Below are positions 42,199 through 51,245 of a DNA stretch of 64,000 bases, in pieces. Source of the stretch: Lasiosphaeria ovina (lineage: Eukaryota; Ascomycota; Sordariomycetes; Sordariales; Lasiosphaeriaceae). The DNA is taken from assembly GCA_033439765.1 (NCBI GenBank), contig JAULSN010000011.1:930001-994000 (forward strand), read 5' to 3'. Numbering within the stretch: the first letter of the stretch is position 1; each line of letters starts with the position of its first letter. Below the pieces are notes generated by a model. The model searched no databases. It worked only from the letters and a program-made list of their open reading frames with translations, and was not told the origin of the DNA. A program made the translations under genes and the position numbers.

Positions 42199-42967
42199 CG
42201 CGATTGTGGTAAAACAAAGTGTCGAGGCGGCGGCCGTCCTGTCACAAGAGGACAGGGGCGGCGTCTTTGTTGATGTCAGCACAATGGCCCGTGCGCCGAG
42301 GCGTTGCCCCGCTGCGAGCCGTGACGATTGACAGTGCGGCCGAAATTAATCCGACGGAACGACCAGTCACGTGCCCCCCCCAACAAAAGACGGCTCGGGA
42401 TTCATGATAGTCAGTCCCCCGCAATATCTCACGACAGCCATACAATACTCACCAATCAAGAGCCGCAATCGGCCTCGGGACCGGGACCTGGTTTCAAACG
42501 ATGGCAGGTCAATCGTTTCCAGATTGTTGATATGGTGCTTGGAAAAGTATCTTGTAAGCGAGAGGTATATGGAAGAGGAGAGCGATGACAGAGACAAGAA
42601 ACTCAGGAGTTTTATAGCTGTCTGTGAGGGAAATTAGTATTCACCTGGTAGGCTGGAGACCTCATTTCACGATAGGTACCCAGGCCGCGCATCCGTCTGT
42701 CCGCCTAAGAACCGTCAAATGGCGGGTGATACGTGAATTCAGCTTCAAGGGTGAGGCTTCATGCGAGGCAGAATAGCCTCGGCGATTGGCCTGTTGAATT
42801 TGGCCCAGCAGGATGGCCAGGGGGTTAATACGAAGGAAGATGCTTGAGAACGAACGCATGAGAGGTGAGGCATAATGAGTGCTTTACGAAGCATTGCAGG
42901 CAACGAAGTCTAAAATCAGGCTTCCCGGCTAGAACCTGAGCAAGGGGTCCTGGCTCCTCGGACTGCC
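42199..42967. other. Spacer upstream of the nuclease/kinase gene
   Basis: No gene recognised. Expected to include the promoter of the leftward gene. The frames 42219-42637 look random. Confidence 0.45.
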
Positions 42968-43321
42968 TTGCCTTCGTCTAACCCTGCAGGCGAATCTCCT
43001 ACCTCGGCCGTCTTCCTCAAAAGAACCCTCCATGAGGAGCCGTGCATGAAGAAGCCGTGCTCAGCCAGCCTCAGCATGCCCCTAAACCCTCTTATGTTAC
43101 CTAGCTTGGTGGCAGCCGCGCGTAACAAGGCACCAGAGCCCTGCCATGTCAGCAGACCGTCCCAATACGGACCCATCGGTGCCCATCTCAGCTGGCTCTA
43201 CAAGCGCCAGTAGTTCAAGTTCTACTGGGACCCCTTCAATGCGCCGTACATGCCGCGTCTCAATCCAGAATGGTATCTCAAGACGCGGCTACTAATCTAT
43301 CTATTCTACGACGGTAACGTT
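42968..43321 (+). pseudogene. Unidentified coding-like remnant
   Basis: In one frame a stretch ending SWLYKRQ meets a TAG at 43211-43213 and continues, still in frame, as FKFYWDPFNAPYMPRLNPEW then YLKTRLLIYLFYDGNV before a TGA. The second part has the composition of real protein (aromatic-rich, no rare residues). It may be the end of a dead gene in which CAG became TAG. I do not recognise the family. Confidence 0.25.
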
Positions 43322-43701
43322 TGAGCATTTCGTCAGTCACGCCTAGCGGCAATATTTGATATAACTATTAAGGGTATAGCTGCTGGCTAGCGGCGTACCT
43401 AAGTAGACTCACTTGAACCAGGAGACTCCTAGGCCGGTACCGGCGCCGAGGATCTCTAAGGCCGGCCTAATGCTAATAGACCCCGGATCCTAGTTGGGGG
43501 GCCGCTGTCTATCAGCGCTTGGTAGGCTGCATTTGCGCGGTGCGGCGTCGTTATGCCCACGGCGAGCCCAGAAGCCATCGTGGGCTCCGGGCTCAGTGCA
43601 AAACTTCGGGGCCGCCAGGTGTTGTTAGGGAGATTGCGGTGGGGCAAAGCGTGAACACTAACAGTACGTGCCAAGCCGACTTGGATGTGATGATGTCCAC
43701 C

Positions 43702-44874
43702 TCATTTACATTTACGATGCGCCGCATCATCGTAACCGTTGTCGTCGTAATAGACCTGGTGAGCGCACGCGCCACTGTTGCACACGCCGGAAGGACACTG
43801 AACACTGATTAGTACTAGGTCGACCGAGACGCCATTCTTGAGGACCGCTGTCTGAGAGGCAGGTAGGGACTCACCGTAATGCCACAGCCGTTACAGTTGC
43901 CAGCGTCGCTGAGGATGTCCTGGCACGGGCCGGTGCTGGTGCCCGGGGCGCATCGGGCCTGTCCCGCGGGGCACGAGCAGGGCAGGTTGCAAAGTTTCTG
44001 AATCAGGGCACCCCCCACCACGCCGCACAAGATATTGCCGTACTTGTTTACCAAGAAGGCACCCAGCGCCTCGCCGAGCTCTATGCCTTCAAGAAGCGTC
44101 GGGATGCCGATCTCGGGGCCGCCCACAAAACCCAGCGAGCCAACACCAATGCCCACAGCCAAGCCGATCTGAGCGCCCAGAAAGTTACAGGCCGCCCACT
44201 TAGTACGGTACTGATTCCGCCGCCGAGATAGCCGGCGCAGAAAGGCTGCACCGAGCTACAGAGGTCTCTTGACGCCAGGCCCCGCGCCGTGAACAGGGCC
44301 TTGAACTCGTTCCGCTTCGCCGACGGACTCCGCATGGAGCCGATGACCTCGACCTGGCAGTGGTCGATGAAGGCGTGGAAGGTGCCGTCGGCGAAGATGA
44401 CAAGGGTGTTGCCCTTGTCGTCATATATGGACAGCATAGAAGGGTCGTGAAGGTCCACGAAGAAGGGCCCGTTGGTGCCATCCTGGACGACAAACTGCGA
44501 GTTGGGGTACTCCGTGTACTGCATCCCATTATGTGCACTGGAGTACGCCGCGTCGCTATGGCCGATAGGAGAGACTGTGGGTGCGGAGGGGGGGCAAGAC
44601 GTAGGCGAGACAATGGCGACGGGGCCGTTGGTCGGGAGGGGGGGGCAGGACAGTCTTGGTTGTGTGCACGGCGCCGACGCAGGAGCATGCTGAGGAGTAG
44701 GCGGCGCTGTTCGAGCAGGCGGAGGCGTACTTGGGGATGCTGGTCGGGATTGAGGTGACGGTTCTGAGAGTCACGCGAATAATAGTACGAGGCGCCGGCG
44801 ATACTACCGCAGTAGGCGCCTAGTACGGGGGTAGTTGTCAGCCCATCACATAGGGGTACGCACCATTCAGCCAT
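43702..44874 (-). pseudogene. Frameshifted secreted-type Cys-rich gene
   Basis: Reading leftward: a Ser/Thr/Pro-rich segment with TVTSIPTSIPKYASACSN and YSSACSC, then a domain PNSQFVVQDGTNGPFFVDL through GNTLVIFADGTFHAF, then a hydrophobic glycine-rich stretch (GIGVGSLGFVGGPEIGIP), and a Cys-rich end (LCNLPCSCPAGQARC, then DAGNCNGCGIT spliced through a GTGAGT...CAG intron into CPSGVCNSGACAH) that follows the NCGxCGxxCPxGxC pattern of fungal secreted proteins. Two frame changes break it: one inside a C8 run near 44638 and one at about 44205 (GTACTAAG). Homopolymer position makes an assembly error possible for the first; a 38-base intron could in principle explain the second. No clean signal peptide is seen, so the true start is unknown. 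The TGA is at 43702-43704. Confidence 0.5.
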
Positions 44875-45408
44875 AGTATGGTATTATGCCTGGAGGAACT
44901 CTTAGAGTTCCGAAAGGATCCTTAGCTACGAACGACTCGACGCCCCCCTCCCCCCCCTACACAAAGCACTGTCCCAGGTCCTTCTTCTTTCGGCTCCTCT
45001 CGCCTTCCTTCCTCTTTCGTTGCCCTTCCACGGTATCGCGAGCCAGCTTTCACGGTGTTGACCCGGTCTGTTCCCTATCGCTTACCTGTCGGGAGTCGTC
45101 AGTCGTCGCAGAATGCTGGTTGTGGTGCTCGAGTAGTTTCAACCCGACTTTTGAGGCGATTGTTGCCTTTAAGTATCCGTCGTCAAGCCGCCATAGTTGC
45201 TTCTGTCCAGGAGCATGTGCATGGGTAAAGCACCGAGCAGCTAGGGTCTCTCAAGCCATCGAAACAGCGCATGTTTGAAAACTGTCTGGAGAGTCAACAC
45301 TGTGGCCAGGGAGCTGAAGTCTGGGAGCGGCATCCTTACCCCAACTGTTGGGAGCTGCTAAGGGTTCAGGTTCCAAGCTTTCTTTGACTGCCTAGATTGA
45401 ACTTGTTA
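44875..45408. other. Pyrimidine-rich spacer
   Basis: 44935-45030 is C/T-rich with several CCCCTC-type runs. The plus-strand frame 44886-45278 has no domain. If the helicase belongs to a Helitron, its 3' terminus (hairpin plus CTRR) could lie here, but I did not find a convincing one. Confidence 0.35.
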
Positions 45409-47106
45409 CTATGATTCCGGCCTTCCCAACTCTGAATCCTCAGAGTCGTCCCAGAGTGACGTGTCATCCTCATCAGAAGCCTCTGTTCCTGCACCGGCTT
45501 CCACCATAGCATCCCATTCCTGAAACCAGCTCTCATGCCTATGGTCTCGCTCAAAGCTCTGCCTTGTTTCGTCTCCTAGCTTTTCCAGCCGAAGGACTGC
45601 TGCCCTCATGTCCTCATCCAGCACGTTCTTAGGCTCGATGAAGTCACCTCTTGCTGGTTTTCGAAAGAGGTATAGCCCTTTCCACCTCTCTGCCCTCGAT
45701 AGCTGCACGTACAGGCTCATGAAGCTTGGCTTCGTCGCTGTACCGCTACCGTGGACGCCTTTGAGATTGAGGAGAACTTCGGAAAACTGCTTACCCTGAC
45801 TCTTTTGATCTGTCATCGCAAAGACCGGTGTGCACAGTGGTCCCGTTCTATGGGTAACCCACCTGAACCCCAGTTTGCCTCTTGACTGGGTTCCCCTGCC
45901 TCGCATTGTTTCAGGCATGGATACTGTCTTGCTTTTAACCAAGAGCGTACCGTGGGGGAGCCCAGGGATGGCAAGGTCCATAATGTTGTTCGACTGAAGG
46001 AGGATAGCTGCTGGGGGGCCTAAGTGGAGTGTCACGTCGCTGGCGAGGGCAATGGTGTCAGAGGAAAGTTCAGGAACAATATCGACGGCCTGGAAGGGTA
46101 CCCCATTGACCAGCTTCAGCCCAGTCAGCTGGTTTCGGGTGACCACCACCGGCATTCCCTGCGCATAGAAGAACAAGCCCGGTGTCGGAAGATGCGAGTC
46201 GTCTCCCTGGCGAAGTACACCGCATAGTTCTTCAGGACTGAGTTTTCTTCCTGCCTCGGTGTCGTGCTTAGCAATGAAGATGGAGACATGCTTGCCATGT
46301 GCACGAGCCCATTGCACGACGGCTGCCATGTTCAGATTCCATCGTTCTTGGTTGAGCGGTGTGACTGCCGTCAGTCCCTCGGCGAAGGAAGGCCGGGATG
46401 GTTTGTTGTAGAGGCGCTGGCACAGCCTCTGGAAGTCCAGCTCGGTTTGCTTGCCGGCGCGTAGCCGGTGTAGGAATCCGCGTAGCCTCGCACAGCCGGC
46501 GGCACGAACCTGCTCTCGGAGGATGACGACGGCCGTAAACTGGAGGAACAACTTGTGCGCGGCCACGTGCTTTGCTATGCCCTCTGGTCTTTTTTGGTCG
46601 CCCCCGTCCCTCGGCAAGGGTAGTAGAAGGCTGGTTTGTCGAACTGGTTCGAACTGGAAAAAATCGCCGAAGAAGATGACGATTGGGATGCCGCCAAAGG
46701 GGCGCTGTCCATCATCTCTGTACAGCCTGAGACGGCTATCGACGGATGCCAGCGTCAACCCGCCTACCTGACTGATCTCATCAACAATCAGCATCGTCTT
46801 TTCCTTCCACCGTAGCTTTTCTTCTTCCGATATGGCCCTGGTCGATGGCTTGTCCTCGAACCCGATGTTGGACGCCGAGTGAAGCGTCACTCCGCCTATA
46901 AGCGCCGCTGCGTTTCCGCTAGCGCCTGTCAGTAGCAGCGTATGCAGGCTGTCTTTCAACCGGAACATGTCTTTGATGGCATGTATGATTCGAGATTTGC
47001 CCGTTCCCCCTTCACCTCCTACATATTGGAGGTGCTGCTTGCCCTCCACTTCGTGGAGCCTCGTGCCGCGCTCGTCGAGAAACACTGCCGGTAATAAGAC
47101 GGCCAT
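45409..47106 (-). CDS. PIF1-like DNA helicase, 5'-truncated, Helitron type
   Basis: From the first ATG (47106) to TGA 45409: 565 residues; the frame is open without ATG to 47175 and stopped by a TGA above that. Motifs in order are Walker A (VGGEGGTGKSR), motif Ia (LLTGASGNAAALIGG), Walker B (MLIVDEISQVGG), motif III (IVIFFGDFFQFEPV), the VVTRNQLTGLKLVNGVPFQA module, motif V region (PVFAMTDQKSQGKQF) and motif VI (LYVQLSRAERW). This is superfamily 1B helicase order with all ATPase residues intact. Close relatives are the helicase half of fungal Helitron transposons and stand-alone copies derived from them. No Rep/HUH nuclease domain is found upstream, where a 0.6 kb unrelated segment and then a recombinase gene lie, so it is truncated. 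The acidic tail (EASDEDDTSLWDDSEDSE) is also seen in this group. Confidence 0.8.
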   Translation of the reverse strand: MAVLLPAVFLDERGTRLHEVEGKQHLQYVGGEGGTGKSRIIHAIKDMFRLKDSLHTLLLTGASGNAAALIGGVTLHSASNIGFEDKPSTRAISEEEKLRWKEKTMLIVDEISQVGGLTLASVDSRLRLYRDDGQRPFGGIPIVIFFGDFFQFEPVRQTSLLLPLPRDGGDQKRPEGIAKHVAAHKLFLQFTAVVILREQVRAAGCARLRGFLHRLRAGKQTELDFQRLCQRLYNKPSRPSFAEGLTAVTPLNQERWNLNMAAVVQWARAHGKHVSIFIAKHDTEAGRKLSPEELCGVLRQGDDSHLPTPGLFFYAQGMPVVVTRNQLTGLKLVNGVPFQAVDIVPELSSDTIALASDVTLHLGPPAAILLQSNNIMDLAIPGLPHGTLLVKSKTVSMPETMRGRGTQSRGKLGFRWVTHRTGPLCTPVFAMTDQKSQGKQFSEVLLNLKGVHGSGTATKPSFMSLYVQLSRAERWKGLYLFRKPARGDFIEPKNVLDEDMRAAVLRLEKLGDETRQSFERDHRHESWFQEWDAMVEAGAGTEASDEDDTSLWDDSEDSELGRPES

Positions 47107-47776
47107 CGACTGTAGCTTGTTCAGGGTCCACTGCCATCGTTCTGATCGCTTCTGGTCAGTGCACACGCCCGACAATTTGGGAGGAGTTTGGAACGCCAGT
47201 CAAATGGCCGGGCAGGGTCCTTTCCGCCAGCTTGCAGCGCAGGGGTCCGTCTTGCCGCGAGCCGAGGGACGAATGCTGCCTGTTCAGTGGGCTGCATCCG
47301 GGGCCGGCTGCCTGCCACGAGGTTGGCACGGCTGTAATGCAGCCCCACCCCGGTTGAGGCTCTCCACGGAAAGCGTGGCGCACTTTTGACGACGTCCCTC
47401 CTTGACGGAAGACACTGTTCAGTACCTTCGGGCCGGCGTGCGGCTAACGGCAACTTTCGAGTAAGGACACCGCACTGCCGTGAGCCGAGGGTATCCCGGG
47501 ACGAGGAACTCTCGTGACGGCACCACGGCGGCTAAGGCTCTTTGCCGAGACCCACTCCAACCGCAGTTCAATCTCTTCGGGTCGAGTATGGCATTCGAGA
47601 ACACTCGCCGGAAGAAGCCTTTGTTCAGTACCTGCTACCCGGGTGCGACGACAGTGTATTGGCCCCGAGTCTAGTGCGCCGATGGCGCTCGTTCCTGCGG
47701 TTGATGTCCTTGGGCCCGGCAAGACCTCAGGGGATGTTCGCAAAACATGATACTCAGAACAGGGCGGCGCTTGGTC
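47107..47776. other. Segment between helicase and recombinase, partially self-similar
   Basis: No conserved gene. The minus-strand frames contain two similar phrases (GTEQRLLPA near 47630 and GTEQCLPSRRD near 47420) and the plus strand repeats the word gttcagtacct twice (about 47411 and 47625), suggesting a degraded internal duplication. It separates the helicase from its lost N-terminal coding part. Confidence 0.35.
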
Positions 47777-49726
47777 TCACTCCTTCTGTACATCTCTGCA
47801 GGACACGACGGGACAGCGCTCATGCGGACATGGTACCCAGCTTGAGGCGCACTGAGTTTGGATGTATTTCGGGATGCAATCGTAGATATGCCGCAGCCAG
47901 TTGGCCCGAATTGTATGCTGGTGCATCCGCTTTGCGGCCGGAAGTCTGTCATTGCTCAGGCAGCAAGGGCAATATCCAGCACAAGCAATAGCGGTGCGGA
48001 AGGTGACTGGATTGCAGCGGAGAGGTGTCTCTTGGTTGTCGATGTGACCTTGGCAATGGGCCTCCCAATCTGTCTCGCTGGTTTCCCAAGCGTTACAAAG
48101 GAAACAGAACTGAGCGAAGCCGAATTCTGCCTTGTAGCGCTTCGTATAGCAGCGAAACACATGGTTCCATCTTTTCTTGACAGGAATCCTAATATGAACA
48201 CAGCATGTCAGCGGCAGAACGGTAGTGGTTATACAGGGAGTCTCTCTCACTCTTCCATCTCCAAACGGCAGGATGGGCAGTGGCCATTTACAGGCCGCAG
48301 CACCTCCTGGTACGCTACACGGCAGTCGTTCCTCCGGAGAGCAATGAGATCTCGGAGAGCTGAGATCCCTTGAGGACTTTGTAGAGGAACTCGTAGCGAC
48401 AGAGTATAGGAAAGGCGGTCTAATTCGGGTTTCAGGTGGCGGATGCGGTCGAAATGCCCTTTGCGCCAGTCGCGCTGCTCGTGCTCCTTCGGGTTGGTTG
48501 GGTATGCTCTGACTCGGCTCTTTTGGTGTTCTTTCAAGGCCGTGTGTTCGAGTTTTCGACGTTTTTCGCGCAATCGGCTTCGCCGGTCCTTGAGGCAATC
48601 GGCAGTTTCCTTGTCTAAGGCTAATTCGATCTGCGGCTCAAGGCGATGAAGTTCATCCATAATTTGGACGTACTCCGGCCGGCTCTCCAGTTCCCTCTTA
48701 ACCTCAGAAGGTAGCGTCTGAGGCAGCTGCGCACTCCTCTTCATTGTGGCCGAGCGGAAGTCTTGGGTGAGGTCATCCCTGGGTTTTGTTCCGAGGAAAA
48801 TCGCCGCGCCGTCAACGGTGCACATGTCGTCCAGATAATGGTTGAGGAGGACTTTTGGGTTTCTTTGTCCAGCGAATTTCAATACCTGCCCTATTGCTTT
48901 GCCGCTATCTAATACCGATTCTGTTAGTGGCGGCATGTAATACATGGGGGCCTAGACTACTTACCGTTAGTGTTGATAAGAATCTCGCGACGCGGAGCGT
49001 GGAGGCCGACGCCGTCTACGAATCCCGCGCGTACTGCCCACTCGGATGCCTGTTTGCCCCAAGCTGTCGGATCTCTATTCTTGTCCAACGGTCCCTCCGC
49101 GGACCATGTTGGGAAGACTGGCTGATCTTTCATATCCTCTGCCCACTCGAGGACCCAGAAATCTTCGCCCTCTGGCGGCTCGAGCCGGAGGATGTCCTCG
49201 ATACTGTGGTACTCCTTGAGCGCCCCGGAAGAGATGATATTGGCAAGCCAATGAAACATTGGCTGGGCATAAAGAGGCGGCGGCAAGCCGTCGGACCCTT
49301 CCATTCTCTCTGCCATAGGGTGTTTCGGTCTATGCTTCATTGTTTGCATGTCTCTTGGGTATGAACCGGGGTATCTCTTCTCGTAGCCATTCCTTAATTA
49401 GTTTCTGCTCTTAGTAATCACTTGGGATAGCTGCTGACTTACGCCTTCCATATCAGAAAGTCTCGACTGTACGCCTTTCTGCCTTTTGGCTTCAACTTCT
49501 TGCGGACAGGGTGAGGGTCGATCGTGGACCGGTCAGGGAGCCCATTCTCCAAGGCCAGGGCGATCACTGCGTCTGGATCGGCCGCCCTCTTCCCACGTCT
49601 TATCTTGCAAACGCCCATGATGTGTAAGCCGGTCTTGAAGCGAATGAGACCGAAGAGATGGATTGGGCCCGCTCGGTAAGAGTTGAAGTTATTCACAGGC
49701 TGCTGTGGCGCAGTAGGGTATTCCAT
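47777..49726 (-). CDS. FluG/DUF3435-type tyrosine recombinase, N-terminally truncated
   Basis: Four exons (49726-49443, 49392-48965, 48920-48251, 48188-47777) join in phase to 597 residues. The core follows fungal FluG-domain/DUF3435 proteins: PPPLYAQPMFHWLANIISSG, then WAVRAGFVDGVGLHAPRREILI, KAIGQVLKFAGQRNPKVLLN, then HYLDDMCTVDGAAIFLGTKP. The HxxR pair (H226, R229) and the Tyr (Y266) have tyrosine-recombinase box II spacing. A basic coiled coil (DRRSRLREKRRKLEHTALKE) and a C-terminal Cys/His zinc-finger-like region (GYCPCCLSNDR..HTIRANWLRHI..CPHERC) follow. Full-length relatives are several hundred residues longer at the N-terminus, where the first catalytic Arg lies; here only 94 unrelated-looking residues precede the core. 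It is therefore probably inactive, although all introns remain spliceable. DUF3435 recombinases head Starship elements. Confidence 0.8.
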
Positions 49727-49739
49727 TGCAGACGTGCTT

Positions 49740-49800
49740 AGCGCCGGTGCCTGGGTGTGCAGTGCCTGTGCCAGCCTGTGCAGCGCCGGTGCTGGAACCT
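49740..49800. repeat. Degenerate GTGC/GCCGG-rich short repeats
   Basis: Imperfect repeats of the phrase gtgcagtgcctg / ctgtgcagcgccggtgc directly upstream of the recombinase. Their position at the point where the gene is truncated is notable. Confidence 0.4.
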
Positions 49801-49914
49801 AAAAGCGGCCAGAGATTCGCAGGGGCCAGAATGATAGTTTACGTCGCTGATAACAGGTGACGGAATGGAACGCGTTGCCGCTCATCCAGTCCCCTTTTCT
49901 CCCAAAATGCCAAA

Positions 49915-50095
49915 ACTCGCCCGCACAACATTGCAAGAGGCACGCGAATGCCACACCATCTACCAGCTCTTCGCCGCGCAGCCCCCCTCAGAAGCGCCAG
50001 TAGGGCGGTCGGAAACTGCGGCGGCGGCGGCAGCAGCTATTACGCCGTCCGAAATTGTGTGGCCGCCGAACTAATTCGCCACTTCCTGTATTTAG
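49915..50095 (+). pseudogene. Degraded copy of part of the 36-39 kb ankyrin gene
   Basis: Bases 49927-49980 match 38182-38235 with few changes; both contain ccatct[g/a]ccagctcttcgc followed by cgcgcag. Bases 50020-50085 then match 38353-38415 (ggcggcggcagcagc followed by a decayed RNCVAAELIRHFLYL against GNSPAADLVQRFLAL). The roughly 115 bases between these blocks are reduced to about 40. The copy has no open ankyrin frame beyond this. Confidence 0.7.
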
Positions 50096-50285
50096 TTAAA
50101 CTTGTTTCCTCTCATCATCTCATTGTGTGCAATGTGCAATTAAATGACGTTTCTCTGCATATCCCAAAGAAACTCCCTGGACTTGTCACAACGTCATCAA
50201 GCCTCCTTTAGTAAGTCCACGAACAAAAAGCTTGTTAGACGAATCGCTCAACTCACTCGAGCCACCAGTTCGCATCTCAACCGCC
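50096..50285. other. Short promoter region of the small secreted protein
   Basis: AT-moderate sequence; no distinct TATA element recognised. The ATG at 50286 has a strong ACCGCCATG-type context. Confidence 0.4.
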
Positions 50286-50621
50286 ATGAAGCTGCTCACC
50301 TCAGCCTGCATCGCCGCGGCCACGCTGGCCAGCTCGATCTGCGCCTGGACGCTGAAGCTGTACGACAACGCCGACGGCACGGTGCAGATCCATGGCTCTG
50401 GCGGGTCTGGCGACTTTTCGTGCTGGAACATGGTCGGCACCAGCTACAACAACAAGGCCTCGTACGTGTCGTGGTCGGTGCCGGCCGGCCAGAGATGCAC
50501 CATCTTCTTCTACGACGACGGTGGATGCAGCACGTGGCTAGGCCAGTACACGGCATCCTTCAACTCGGCCTTGCCCTCGCAGCTCAACAACAAGATTTCT
50601 TCATACAGAATCGATTGTTAG
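50286..50621 (+). CDS. Small secreted beta/gamma-crystallin-like protein, 111 residues
   Basis: ATG 50286 in CCGCCATGA context. The first 20 residues (MKLLTSACIAAATLASSICA) form a typical signal peptide. The mature part of about 90 residues has cysteines in DFSCWN, GQRCTIFF, DGGCSTW and the final RIDC, enough for two disulfides. It is rich in Trp/Tyr/Ser/Gly. The combination LKLYDNADGTV, IFFYDDGGCSTWLGQY and LNNKISSYRI resembles the strand pattern and N-x-KISSYR signature of the beta/gamma-crystallin fold, seen in several small fungal secreted proteins. The role cannot be named: structural, antimicrobial or host-interaction are all possible. Single exon. The open frame to 50232 upstream is ignored because it would bury the signal peptide. 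Confidence 0.75.
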   Translation: MKLLTSACIAAATLASSICAWTLKLYDNADGTVQIHGSGGSGDFSCWNMVGTSYNNKASYVSWSVPAGQRCTIFFYDDGGCSTWLGQYTASFNSALPSQLNNKISSYRIDC

Positions 50622-51245
50622 GTGTTCTTCTCTGTCTTTTGTATTTGGCAGTTATCGAGTAACAAGTTTATGAAAGGGAAAGGGGGAACAATATAGGTGG
50701 CATTAGCATGAATACCTAGGTCCACAGCACAAACCACTCACTGTGACAGGAGAGCAAGGCCTCGTTAGGGGGTTGTATAGAGGTTGAAAGGGCGTTGTTG
50801 TCTATATAAAAGAGGGAGCAGCGGAAGCCTGTATATACGACGCGGAGCGAGCGGAGCGAGCTCGGCAGGGGTGGTTAACCGGACCCTACAGCGCCTGCAG
50901 GGCCCTCGCAGGGTCTCTCGCAGGGTCTTTGTCAACAACAGGGGTAATTTCTGCCACACTCACATGGTGATCATCATTCTGTGACAATTCGTTGCATTCA
51001 ATTTTTCTCTACATATCTATTTCGCACCGCCTAATGAGGAAACCTAAACTCGGTTGGAAGATACCCAAATTGCATCAAAAAAACTATGTCTATCCAATAT
51101 TCCAAGAAATTCCTTCCAGCGGTCCTGCAGAATGGCCTTAAGAAACGAGGCAAAGGCTTGTCCAACTGCAGATATGCCCCCCCAAGTTATAGTCTATTCT
51201 ATCCAGTTATAGTGGTTAGCAATCAATTATCAGCGGCCAACTCCT
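50622..51245. other. Spacer with GC-rich inverted words
   Basis: 50840-50935 contains gagcgagcggagcgagctc and repeated cgcagggtct units (three copies of a GGGTC[T/C]-type word), able to form small hairpins; the rest is AT-rich. No gene. Confidence 0.45.

Noticed and set aside
44205..44242. 38-base intron to repair the secreted Cys-rich gene
   Set aside because: Below the usual minimum intron length and it would delete a plausible hydrophobic segment; a frameshift is more likely.
47107..47776. Ribosomal RNA or other structured RNA between helicase and recombinase
   Set aside because: GC-rich and partly repetitive, but no recognisable rRNA, snRNA or riboswitch core.
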